A DNA stretch of 64,000 nt. It comes from Beverwykella pulmonaria. Its lineage: Eukaryota; Ascomycota; Dothideomycetes; Pleosporales; Melanommataceae. The DNA lies in NCBI GenBank assembly GCA_001599595.1, contig BCHH01000001.1, positions 540,305 to 604,304 of the forward strand. The letters run 5' to 3'. The notes beneath the pieces were generated by a model. That model was given only the letters and a program-made list of their open reading frames with translations, ran no database searches and had not been told where the DNA came from. This document shows, piece after piece, positions 10,143 to 21,070 of this stretch (positions are counted from its first letter, which is position 1; each line of letters opens with the position of its first letter). The translations under genes and the position numbers were made by a program.

Positions 10143-10841
10143 CTAATTCATCCACTGCTCCAACACCTCCTCATCCACCCCCCTAACTAACACATGCACA
10201 TGTTCCAAGCTCCTCACACTCTGCAAATTCGTCGTATTCTTGAACCACATGACCTTCTCTCCGTCTCTCTCCTCGCCCACCTTCCTCCTAAACTCCCTGT
10301 CCACAAAACCCTCGACCAACTTCCTCCCCTCCTCCGTCAGCGCCCCCTCCTCATCTACAGGCAATACCTTCTTGCTCCACACGACAATATGGCTGATCCC
10401 AGGAGTCACCGCATACGTCCAGTCATTCCTGATAATCTTGAAATCCTCCGGGTGCTTAAACGGCTCCTCATCTTTCAGTTCGAACCTGAACACGCCCGTC
10501 TCCGTCAATGGCTTCCAATATAACCGTTGTTGTAGTAGATACTGTGTCGCAGAGCCGTATTTCGCTTTGACGTGCGAGGTCCAGGCGAGATATGCTTTTA
10601 GGAACGAGGGCCAGCGTTTCAGCTCGTCGAGCTCGCCGATGCTGATTAGATAGGAGAGATTCTCCCAGGTGTGTGGCGTAAATTGGTCGTCTGTAATGCT
10701 GAGTTGGTGCCAGTCGACGGCAGTAAGTTGGAAGGGGGGGTTATCGCGCTCGAAGGGGAGTGCGGTGGGGTCTGGATTGTGCGTCCAGGTTTTTTGGAAG
10801 GTGGCTGGGTGGGATTCGTGGTCTACAGTTGGTTCTGACAT
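10143..10841 (-). CDS. DUF3605 / GIG1-like protein
   Basis: A single-exon gene of 232 residues. The family hallmark is visible: a WHQLSITDDQF segment, then TWENLSYLISIGELDELKR-type helices, a W-x4-K-x2-YGS segment and an RLYW motif. The C-terminal half contains DWTYAVTPGISHIVVWSKK and an HVHVLVR segment near the end. The family is known from the N-acetylglucosamine-induced protein GIG1 of Candida; biochemical function is not established. I chose ATG 10841 for its AAA context. An in-frame ATG at 10961 would add 40 residues, and a TATA-like box at 11033-11042 could serve either start. Confidence 0.85.
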   Translation of the reverse strand: MSEPTVDHESHPATFQKTWTHNPDPTALPFERDNPPFQLTAVDWHQLSITDDQFTPHTWENLSYLISIGELDELKRWPSFLKAYLAWTSHVKAKYGSATQYLLQQRLYWKPLTETGVFRFELKDEEPFKHPEDFKIIRNDWTYAVTPGISHIVVWSKKVLPVDEEGALTEEGRKLVEGFVDREFRRKVGEERDGEKVMWFKNTTNLQSVRSLEHVHVLVRGVDEEVLEQWMN

Positions 10842-11926
10842 TTTGGCTGAGCAAAGCGGGAGATTGGTGGTGAGCTGTTGGAGGGCGAGCTTGAAGGGCG
10901 ACTGCGTTTGAACTTGGGGCGGTGAGAAGAGGATTGGTGAGAGGTGTGGTTGAAGGGACATGTGGGTGCCAGAGGAGTATTTATTGGAGCAGATAAAATA
11001 AGGCAAGGTAGGTGGAAGGCACGCCTTCCGCCCTTTTATATATCCTGATCCCTGTCGATGCGGCTGCCCTGCAGGACGCGTCGGGCCAAGTGGCTTGAAG
11101 TTGGCAAGTAAATAAGAGCAATATTTCTGATGTGCGAGCAATGAAAGTTGGGCTATTGCAGAAGAATTTGATTCGCAAATGTGGGAAAGGAACAGATGGC
11201 TCTACCAGCCCTTCTTGTTACTGCACAATTGAATAAAGTTGTATTGCAATCACAAAATGAAAACAAAGCATTGCGAACATAGTCAACAGAGTTGAGGTTG
11301 AGGTGGGGCTTATCGATAGAGAAGCGGAAGACTTACCATAAGTGGATATCGAGCCGAACACCGTACAACAGTCTTCAGCACCCCGAATTCTGGATCGCAA
11401 CTCCAACGACACCTTAGTCCCATCATTCTGACTTCATCCTTCTTTCCTTCCTCTAGTGTAAAATATTAATGTGCCGCTTCGGGTCCATCCCTTTGTGGCT
11501 TCCAAGGTCGACTCCATGCGCCGAGTGCTCAGCTCCAATGATCCAGTTCTGCACAAATCTTAGACTAACCTTCAAAATGTACCACGGCAGTGCGGTGCGG
11601 CCCATGTAGATTCAGAAAGAGCAACCGTACACCCTTGTACGTTGGTCTTCCTTCTAGAACCTGCCTCCGCAGCGATCTACGTTGACCCTGCTGTCATTTC
11701 CTCGAGCTTGGGGGCCAAACGCTTTACCCCTCTTCCTAGCCTCTCTCGTGGTATTTGATGTGGTCCGTGACTCCACGAGCAGCGAGATGCCTATGTCCTG
11801 TCTTGGGGGGTGAAGTATTTAACACCAGTGAGCGGTTTGTATAAACGATCGCATTATTTTTCGAAATTTATCCTGCAGGATCGAGGCGTACATGCCAATT
11901 CCGTAGTAAGACTTGATCGACAAATC
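10842..11926. other. Divergent intergenic region
   Basis: It separates the minus-strand DUF3605 gene from the plus-strand protease gene and should hold both promoters. A TATATAAAAG box reads on the minus strand at 11033-11042. No further gene seen. Confidence 0.5.
11033..11042 (-). promoter_or_regulatory. TATA box for the DUF3605 gene
   Basis: TATATAAAAG on the minus strand lies about 190 bases before the chosen start codon. Confidence 0.4.
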
Positions 11927-12349
11927 ATGAAGGCCTTTCTCTCCTCCATATCCCTCTCCTTTCTCCCAATATCACATGCCTCACAGCCCTCCCTCCCCCG
12001 TACTGCCTCTCCCCATCCCATAACACTTCCTATATACAACGACCTTGCACACCAACACTACCTAATCAACCTCGCCGTCGGAACACCCCCCAAGTCCTAC
12101 TCGGTCCTCCTCGACACGGGCTCCACCGACTTCTGGCTCCCTTTATACAACTCCTCCGGCTGCGCTCCCAACCCCTGTGAACCCGGAACTTTCAATCCGG
12201 AGAAGTCAGAAACAGCGGTCGATATAGGCGTGCCATTCAATGTGTCGTATGGACTCACACTGGGGAGTGGGTGGCTGGGCGAGTACTACAACGAGAGTGT
12301 CTCGCTCGGAAATCTTCTTGTCGATAACCAGACTGTAAGACGCTCTCTA

Positions 12350-12388
<39 letters not shown>

Positions 12389-13261
12389 GCATGAAAACTG
12401 ACGGCGTAAAAGGTAGCAACAGCCAACGTCCCACCCCCCATAACCCCTTCAACGTTTTGGGGCATCCTCGGCCTGGGCTCACGCTACGGCACATCCTCTT
12501 TCACAAACCCCTACTCTCCAATTTACCGCCAACTGAACGCCACCTACACGCCTTTATGGGAGAACCTGTACGAGTCCAACTTCGTCCCGCGACACCTATT
12601 CAGTATCTACCTGAACGCCATCTCCGCAGATTTCGGGACCATTACATTCGGCGGCGTGGAAACCCTCTCAAGCGGAAAATATGCCGGCAAGTTGAAAAGT
12701 GTACCCGTGGTGTTGTCCGGCCCGCTATTCACAGGCTGGGCCGTGAATCTAACCTCCGTCTCACGCACCGCTCCCTCAAACGGCTCATACCCAGTCCTTT
12801 CGACCACCCCTTTAACAGCGGAGAACTTCACAATTCAAGTTGCACTCGACACCGGCGCGCCAAACATGTATCTCCCACCCTCCCTCTTCACCTCCATCTC
12901 CGCCCCGCTGTCACCGACTTACCATACTAACCCCGAGGGCAACCCAACACCCTATGTATCCTGTACATTCCGGACTTCACAGCCGGATACTTACCTCTCT
13001 TTTGGCTTCCCGGGGTCCTCTGGTGCATCTGGTCCCACGATAAAAGTGCAGTATGAGGAGATGATCCTGCCCTTCGGCCTGCCGGAGAATTTGGGAGAAG
13101 TGAGAGGAGAGAACGGAGACGAACTGTGTTATTTTGGGGTGATACCGACGCCGGGCCCGGTATTTCTGCTGGGCGCGACGTTCCTGAGGAGCGTGTACGC
13201 CGTATACAGCGGGGAAGGAGGAGAATGGAGCGTTAGCATGGCGCAGGCGCGGGTCGAGTAG
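11927..13261 (+). CDS. Secreted pepsin-type (A1) aspartyl protease
   Basis: Two exons, 11927-12334 and 12413-13261, give 418 residues. The 78-base intron keeps codon phase 0. Residues 1-18 form a signal peptide (hydrophobic core ending SHA). The first catalytic motif is DTGST at residue 63 and the second is DTGAP at residue 282. The ILGLGS turn after the intron and the LLGATFLRSVYAVY strand near the C terminus are also A1 features. Several N-x-S/T sites suggest glycosylation. The ending is not GPI-like, so a freely secreted enzyme is likely. The intron contains a long CA repeat. Substrate cannot be told from sequence. Confidence 0.88.
12351..12385. repeat. (CA)n microsatellite in the protease intron
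   Basis: About 17 CA dinucleotides fill the middle of the 78-base intron, between the donor and a CTGAC branch-like site. Confidence 0.95.
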
Positions 13262-13718
13262 TTTGCGAGATGACTCGATCTACATAACAGAAAAACAACA
13301 TAATCACATAGACGAATAGACGAATGGAGAGGAGAGTGAATCGACGATGAGAATGCAGTGCTTAAGAACAAGAAGGGAACAGGAGAGGTTTATGCAGAAG
13401 AAGGCTGCATCGGAGGCATAAACATAAGCATTACAACGCGCGTGCGTGTGGACGGCATGTCCAATCCACCCCACTCTATCTAAGTTCTACATTATAACAT
13501 CGTCTCATCGAAGTCGTAACCATATCCCAATCGTAAAAGGACATAATCATGACAGACCGTGAAAAAGGGCAAATAGGTATCTCGTGCAGAACAGAACCAA
13601 AAAAAAACATGCAATGCTAAACGTCAGAACACAGCCCAAGGGTATACTTTTCCCTCCTCCTCTTTCCACCTTTCCCATAATTAATCCTACTCTTTATTTC
13701 TCTTCGTTTTCTCGTTGG
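13262..13718. other. Convergent 3' intergenic region
   Basis: It lies between the 3' ends of the protease gene (plus) and the FAD enzyme gene (minus). Nothing else recognised. Confidence 0.5.
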
Positions 13719-15354
13719 TTAATCAACCTTGTAATACGAATTGACGACATCCTGCCCAGCCCTAATCGCCCACTCCACCGTCTCCATTCCATTGAGGCCA
13801 CTAGCCCAATACGTTTTCTTGCACCCCTGCAACTTATTAAGCTTCTCATACGCCCCATCCCTTAATGGCTGAGTATCAAAATGCGGGAAGTAGTCCCACT
13901 TCCTAAAGGCGCGAATATCCTTTGTGGAGAGCGGTTCTGCCTGCGCTGTCAGATTCCTCGGGTCCTTGTTAATCTTCGACATGGTTGTCTGGAGAAGAGC
14001 GCGTGCCGAGGACTCAGATTCGAACTCCTTGTAGGGACCCCATGACCAAGATGTCGAAATGTCGGACGCGTTGCTGAGACGGAGGACGGCGACGGGTCCA
14101 CCATCGGCGGCTGGAGGGACGGATTCGTTCTTTGAGTCGGCGATGTAGGATACGCCGAAGGGAAGATTGAACTTGACGGCTGAGGAGAAGTAGTTGTGTA
14201 CGCCAACGTCTTTAAAAACTGCGTTCTCCTCTTCTGTAAGATCGAGGCCTGCGCGCTCCAAATTCTCGATGGTTGGCGGGAGTGCGAATATCAGCGACGA
14301 GCATTCTTGTTTTCCCCACTTGTAGAAGTTTCCATGCTTTTTCGTGTACTTGACGACTGGGTTCTTGCCAGAGCGATCAATACAGCGAATTTCAGTGTTG
14401 AGGTGGATGTCCTGTTTGCATACAGCCTTCTTGACCCACTCGACCCAGACCTTGTGGAAGTCGGTGTAGTAGACGTTGTGTTGGCCAATAAAACCAGTCA
14501 GAAGATCAGGCGTGATGTATTGAAGGACGTAGAGCTAGTCACGTGTCAGTACCTGCATGAAACACCCAGGATGGCCCTGGAGGATGCCGACCTCAACATA
14601 CCGCCGGGACAAGTCTGATATCGCCATATCCGTAAAGCGCTAACGGATTGACGAGCAGAGTGGGTAGCGCTGTGAAGTTGTTCACTCGGAAAAATTCTTC
14701 ACCTGACACGGTCAGGTTATCTGGAACTCCATTCTGTTTCTGGATTAGCCCACCGTTGCGACTAGAATTTCGATGCACTGTACCTTGAAGCTAGTGACGC
14801 TGATGGGTACAAATTTCTCGTTCCATATTTTGATATATCTTGGGATCTCGGCCGCCACAGCCTGTAGAGACAGTCCTGATAGTGGGGGAACTGCTTCTGT
14901 TGCGCCAGTGGTCTCGTTGAAGCGAAATGATTGTCTAGCGCCAGCCAGTTTGAATTCTTCAATGGAGACGCCTGATGTTTCGACTACCTTTACGGTTTCG
15001 GCATAGCTCGCGTTGGAGAAGAATGCGGCTCCGAGCGGGTGAAAGATGCCTCTGAAGTGGGTGGTCAGCCGCGTCTACGGCGCTTGCATCTCAAGGCTGT
15101 GCAACAAATACTCACTGTTCATCGTAGTACGCCTGACATTTGCCGCCGACTGCTGGCTGTTTCTCGAAAATCACCGCCTTGATGCCCTTGGTTTCGAGCT
15201 TGCTCGCTGCTGTCAAACCTGCCGGGCCTGCGCCAATGATGCAAACTGGTGGTGCTTTGTTGTTCCGCGAATTTAGCGTGGGCCAAGCTGATGTTGTGAG
15301 CGAAAAGGTTGTGAGGATTTGGAGCACAAGGAAAACCTTGGTAGAGTAATTCAT
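13719..15354 (-). CDS. Secreted FAD-dependent amine-oxidase-like protein
   Basis: Four exons on the minus strand (15354-15116, 15051-14784, 14739-14602, 14534-13719) give 486 residues, with introns of 44-67 bases. Residues 1-23 form a signal peptide. A Rossmann FAD site (IIGAGPAG) starts at about residue 39, followed by the glutamate that ends the second strand (VIFEKQPAVGGKC). The middle (FYKWGKQECSSLIFALPP) and the ending (KTYWASGLNGMETVEWAIRAGQ) match the NAD-binding Rossmann/flavin amine oxidase fold. Fungal relatives are often labelled beta-cyclopiazonate dehydrogenase-like, but there is no biosynthetic cluster around it, so that substrate is not implied. The second intron (44 bases) is the least certain junction. 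Confidence 0.8.
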
Positions 15355-17185
15355 AGCGAAAAATGGTCAATTGAGAGCAAAAGTGACATGGCGACGTACC
15401 TCTTGCTTATAATTGTTTCGCTGGCATAGCCCGAGTTTCCTGGCTATCTGCTTTTTGCCATGAATTGGCCGTCGGCTGCACGGTGCGTTGGCAATGATTC
15501 GGAACCAGAGCGCTAGCGACCAGCTTTTGTTGCCGCCTCAACTCGGGCAAGGCTCCATCAAGCGAGCAGTGGGCGGAAAGAGGACCGTTAGGGAAATCTA
15601 CGAGCGGATAGGGCAGCAGACGGCCGTGCGCGGAGTTGGTTGTCGCGACAATGACGTCTGGTGGGCCTATAATTTTTGAAAAATATAATTTCCCCTGATC
15701 CGAGGTCGTCTGGGAGACGGCAAAACAAAGCGCTTGCACGACTCCTGTGTCGCATTGATCCTTGGGGCATGACGAGGGCTCTCGCGTGCTGCTCGAGTGC
15801 GAACTGCTACGCGGACGGCTGAGCAATGGACCGAGGGAGAAAGCAGTGGCTTCGATGCGGTGAACAGCTGTCCTGCAGATGTCATGATGCATGATGCATG
15901 ATGTCGGCCACATGGGGAATTATCGATGCAGTGCAGCTGCTGTGCAGTGGAGTGGACCAGTTGGGCGGTGCCGAGGCTCCCCCAGCATCAGCCCTGGGCC
16001 CACACGCCACCGTTTTGGGTCGCACGGCAACCACGACGCCGGGTGGCTCCTGGGCCTCAAAACCTCGCGGTCCTCCAGAACTTTGAGAATTGCGAGGGAT
16101 ACTGCACGCCCCGCCCGTGAGTCTGTGGCCGCTGGCATGACGCTCTCGTTGTTATGTGTGGCATCCCACGGGCCATCCCATGCCGCCCATGGCCAGCTCA
16201 GACCTGCCATCTCCTGCGAACGTCATGCCGAGGAGCCAGCGCTGCTGCCAGCTCATGGGGGGCGTGTCAGACTCCAGCCACGGCAATATCGATTCCGGGA
16301 TGGGAGGGAAGAGTTTCAGCGAATGGATGGTGTGGCGAATCGCAACACAGGGTGAGACTGGGAAGAGACTGTCTGAAGTGGTGTTGACTCGATATAAAAA
16401 TGAAAATCAGGTGATGACGCGATGAAAGGGAAAGCGTGACGCGAGCTGGGAACAGGACTGCAAGCTGAGCCCACACGCCCCGGCAGAGCTGAAGGGAATA
16501 ATTAAGAAACAAGAAACCCACTTGCGTCGCAGCCGCCGCAGTCGCACAGCGCGAACGCGACGGGGAGATCCCAACCCTCAGAGCGGTCCTCATGATCGGA
16601 TTGCTGCGGCGAGCATCCACACACCTGGATCCCGGTGACGATCGGGCCGCCTCTCCGCTGCGTCTTGGTCTGGACGACGAAACACGAAACAGAGACGTAG
16701 AGGTCGAGTCTACACAAAATACCGAAAGAGAGGTGGACAGGTAGATGACTGAATGATGCTCGGAAGTGCGCTTTCACTTCTTCGCTGAGACAAGCAGTGA
16801 ACGACAGCTTTTGCGCAGCGGGAAGCCGCACCTGCCCATGGAGGCCGAGCAGAGCAACTCCCCGGACGCCGGTTGCACACAGTCACGAAACACATGCGCA
16901 AGATAAGTCGACATGGTCGCATTTCCTGCTACCTACCCATGTCCAGCGCCTTACAAACAGGAAATTAGGTATATGCGCGCCCTCGTGGAAAAAGGACCAG
17001 CAGCCACCCATCCACCCACCTAAGGAAAAGCCATGACGACGTAAAAGAAAGAGAGGGAAAGGTACGGGTGAGCGGGATTGAACCGTAAAAGTCTAGCTAC
17101 AGAATACTGCAAGCTTTTATTAGGGTGATAGATAAGAAGGAAAAGACGCTTCGAGAAGGAAAGACAAAGCACAGCATCCACATGC
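15355..17185. other. 1.8-kb gene-poor stretch
   Basis: It contains the promoter of the FAD enzyme and the 3' flank of the SAT4-family gene. ATGATGC units repeat at 15883-15904. Open frames here lack recognisable domains or convincing splice structure. Nothing else seen. Confidence 0.45.
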
Positions 17186-18437
17186 TCAGTACATGTACTT
17201 CTTCTGCTGCTCCAAGTCGACATCAAACCGACTCTTATCCGTTCTTCCACTCATCGGCCGCTCGCTCGGCGATACCGTACTGTTGTCGTTGTCAGTCAAC
17301 TGCCGCGTGTCCATTTCGATCTGGTCGATGACGGGCGTCACCTTCTCTCTCTCCTTTCTGCTGTGCCCTGAGCCATTCGCGTACTTGCTGCCCTGCTGTC
17401 TCGCCTTCGCCGGGAACAGTAGGGGCTTGAGCGCTGGAATGCATCCGCAGATCACTCCGACGTTAGTCTCTACCGCGGTCCAGACCCAGAGTTGAAAGCC
17501 CTCCCATGTCACGTCGTACGTCTCGAAGAGCACATAGTGCACCCAGTAGGCGCGGAAGCTGCCAGCGACGACGATGACGCCACCGAAGCCGAAGAGGAAC
17601 ACTAGACCAACGCGTTGGCTCATGGGCAGCGAGAGACGGAAGAGCGTGGGGATGGGGAGCGCGTAGATCATGAAGTCGGTGACGACGTTGACAATCGTTT
17701 GGACGACAAGGGGCGGGCCTTCGGGGATGCAGTCGCGGTGGTCGGCTAAGAGTGTCCAGTAGCTGCTAATAGGCCTTGAAGTTACGTTAGCATATGCTGT
17801 TCCGATATAGCATTGGGATATGTGCGAGAAAGACTAACCTGCACTGCAGCCACAACGCAACAAGAAAAGTAATAAACGCGGCGAACACGAGACCAAAGGT
17901 GGCCCACACGAGTTTCCGGAACAGCGACTTCTCTGGCGCAATCCGGAAGTATGAGACCAGAATCGACATTTTCACAAAACTCGATGCAAGGACAAAGAGG
18001 GATTGACCAGCCATTGAGGCCTGCAGGTGGTCAGTCAGGTTGTGCAAACAGTGGGGAGCAAGAGGGTTGAGCTTACCTTCCTTCCCGTCTCCATTTGAGC
18101 GATTGTCAGATCCCACACATGAATATTCCAGCCGTACATGGTAGTCGCCATAATAACGAGAGCCGTTGTTCCACACGAGAAGATCTAGAGGGCGTCAATT
18201 CCAACTCCATCACCCCTAAATTGACCTCGAACATACCATCGCGGCAACCATCAACCAGTCATCCCACCAACTCCTATGCAACCATCCTATTCTGATCCAA
18301 AGTCGAAGTGCCACACAAATAAGCGCAATGGGCAGTAGCGTCAGTTCAACAATCATGAGGGCGGGCCCCCGCGTGACGGGATTCACATAATTCGGCTTGG
18401 GGAAGGTCTTCAAGACCGAGGGCGGCGGGAATCTCAT
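17186..18437 (-). CDS. SAT4-family (fungal rhodopsin-domain) integral membrane protein
   Basis: Four exons (18437-18237, 18184-18077, 18020-17839, 17774-17186) give 359 residues; introns are 52-64 bases and all phases agree. The protein starts with a short outer segment and a first transmembrane helix ([19 protein letters not shown]), then a WWDDWLM motif typical of this family. Further helices follow, including one after an HRDCIPEGP loop. A charged tail of about 90 residues ends in KKYMY. There is no CFEM domain. The family includes Pth11-like proteins, but ligand and role here are unknown. The neighbours give no pathway hint. Confidence 0.85.
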
Positions 18438-21070
18438 GATTACTGAATGTGAAGTCGAAGTACGTGTACTTCAATCTTCCTCCGGTACAGTAGGCAGGTG
18501 AGCATCACCTCTCGGGGGGATCGAGCAATTGCCTTGGAAGCACGGGACAGGACGCACAGTTATAGACAGCTCAGGCCCGCGCCGCACAAGTCCATGGCCC
18601 GCAGGGGAGCGTCCCGAGACTCCACAAAGGCAATTGAAAGCTGAGGGGGCATATGCAAATTCTTCCGCATTAAGCAGCAGTGGCAAGCTCCGCCTGCTGC
18701 TAATCAGCCATACGCGGCAGGCACTGGATAACTTGCGCAATGCCTCCCCAGGGTTCCAGGTACGGCCATTTGCCTGCCGAGAGCCTGCAGCCGTGACTTG
18801 CTGATACTTATTGCACAGCACTTCGGTGTAGCCAATTCCATGTAACTTGATGTGGGTCTGGAGCTGCAAGGAACAGGCCAAGGTGTTGATGCGGCTCGCC
18901 GTTGGACAGATGCTAAAATCCAGATCGGGGACCGCGGGCCAATCGCGTTGCCGATCCGGGGTTGAGCGATGCTGCGCTAGGCACCGGCGCTTCAGGCCCC
19001 ATTTCGGGTCTGGACGAATCGTCTCGTGATGCGTGCTCGAGGCGTGACGAGACGATAGTCGGGACGTACGAGGCAGAGGCTAGATGTCTTGTTGAGAACA
19101 AACTCAGTTCCAGAAATACGGAGCACGGCAGCCATGATCTCGACACGTGTGGATGGGGGAGTTGGATTGTGGGAATTGGGATATGTGGATTTCGCGTACC
19201 CGCCAATCACGTCGCCACCCTACTCTAAATCCCACAGCCAACCAGCGATCACCATCCTTTCGAAGCGTGATATCTCGACTTATTCCATCCGCTACGCCTG
19301 TTCAAACGTTAAAAAAGAATGCACAGTGGCGCTTGTCACCTGGGTCCCTGGTGGTTGAGCAGGTCCTGCCTCGTTCCTATCGGGAGGTGACATGCCGCTC
19401 CAGTTCCGCTCGACTGGGCACCATTGGCCTGAGGCTCGGCTCCCGTCCAAGCTGGACCTTCAGAGATATCTCGTTATAGGTTTCGGTTCATTCCTACCTC
19501 CAATTCGGAAAAATCAATTCGTCGTGTACTTCGGGTCATCTTCCGACTTGTGTTGGAAGGTGGCCTGATACAATACTGGGACAATATCCAGAACGCATAC
19601 GTTGTCGTTCTCCTATCAATTCATTGCTTTTGGAGGCAAAACTGACACTAGTAGCCCTTTTCAGAACTTTTTATCGTCGAATGACGAGTGAAGGCCATGC
19701 TTTCCCCTTTCTCTACCCTCAAATCGCTCAGTGTCGGGTTGATCAACTACCCCACGTCGGTGCATCAACACGAACCCAACAATTTCCACATTCGAGAATC
19801 CCGAGCATCTCGACTGTAGGATCGGCATTAGAATCCTTCCCCGCAATGTGATAAGACCGCACGTCGCGCGTAGAGTCCGGCAAAACGAGGTCTCAGGCAG
19901 CTCTAGACGACGGGGGCTTGCGGCAAAGCACGCGACAAAGCACAGGTGGCGCACCTCCCCCGTCATCCATTTCACATCCTCGAATGCGAACTGTCTGAGG
20001 CGGGAAGAGCTTTGACGAGGAACTCAGGTGGCGTGTCTTAGTTCGCTATCCATTACCAATCTCGTGCGAACTGTGAGACCTCTGAGGCCTCTAACCCGTT
20101 CCAGTCCGTGCTTCGAGACCGACTTCTTGGCTCAACGCCCCTATCAAGTTTATACTCACCGTGCTCTCATTATTATCAGCCCGCCTCTTCAGAGCTGTCT
20201 TTACATCGATGCGTCGATATTTAGGGGTCAGAGGCTACGAATTGATGCCTCATTGTGAGGGCGAGAACAAGGTAGGCTGAGACAAGACCAACGACAAAAA
20301 AGGAGTCGAACAGGGTAAATCGAGGCGGGAGATTGATTGGAACTGTGATCGAAGCTTCTGACAGATGCAACCGACCCTGCACTGAATTCTCTTTCACTGG
20401 CAAAACACTACTAGGCTCCCTGTAAGGGATCCTAGGGAATCGAGATGAGCGAGCTCCGTTCATAGTATAGTTGTGATCGTCCGACGGGACAAAGCGGGAT
20501 AAGGGAGTAAGTTGCCGTAATGTTGTTTGTAATATACCCTCTGCATCACATCTGCTCCACCTATCAAATTCGTGGTAACATGTAGCTTATCCCCCTCAAA
20601 GGTGCAAGCCCCCGTTTGGCGTGTACAGCAGGGCTGCTTAAGACTTGTTCCATTCTTTCGGCATCTCACTAGGATTGCGGTAACAGGAAAGTACTTTGTC
20701 TCATGAGGCAAACCGGAAGCCGGTTGTGTCCCAGAAGCACATTACCTAACGAAATCAAAGATCTTTAGCAACCGCCACTAGAAATTAAGTAGATGAAACC
20801 CACGTTCAGTGTCGATGCCGATGAACCAAATGAAAGAGAACCCTATTTAGAGCGCATGTCGTACTGTGACTCGATCACTCCACGCTCATCCAACTTGGTC
20901 GAAGCCCTGGGTCTCCTCTTCTAATGTGACAACACGGGCAACAAAGCTGGAAGCTAACTGGAGGGATCGGGAACTTTGCAGCTCTGCTACTGTATGCGTC
21001 GTACAGCGTTTTCAGGGGAGGTACCAAGGTGCGGTGCTCATCGCCGATGCTCGTAGTGAGACCCCCCCTT
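18438..21070. other. 2.6-kb gene-poor stretch
   Basis: It runs from the SAT4-family start to the 3' end of the NACHT gene. Open frames are short and overlap on both strands without recognisable domains. I see no repeat, RNA gene or transposon signature. Confidence 0.4.

Noticed and set aside
15891..16425. Overlapping open frames in the gene-poor region at 16 kb
   Set aside because: High GC makes stops rare. No domains, splice logic or consistent composition support a gene.
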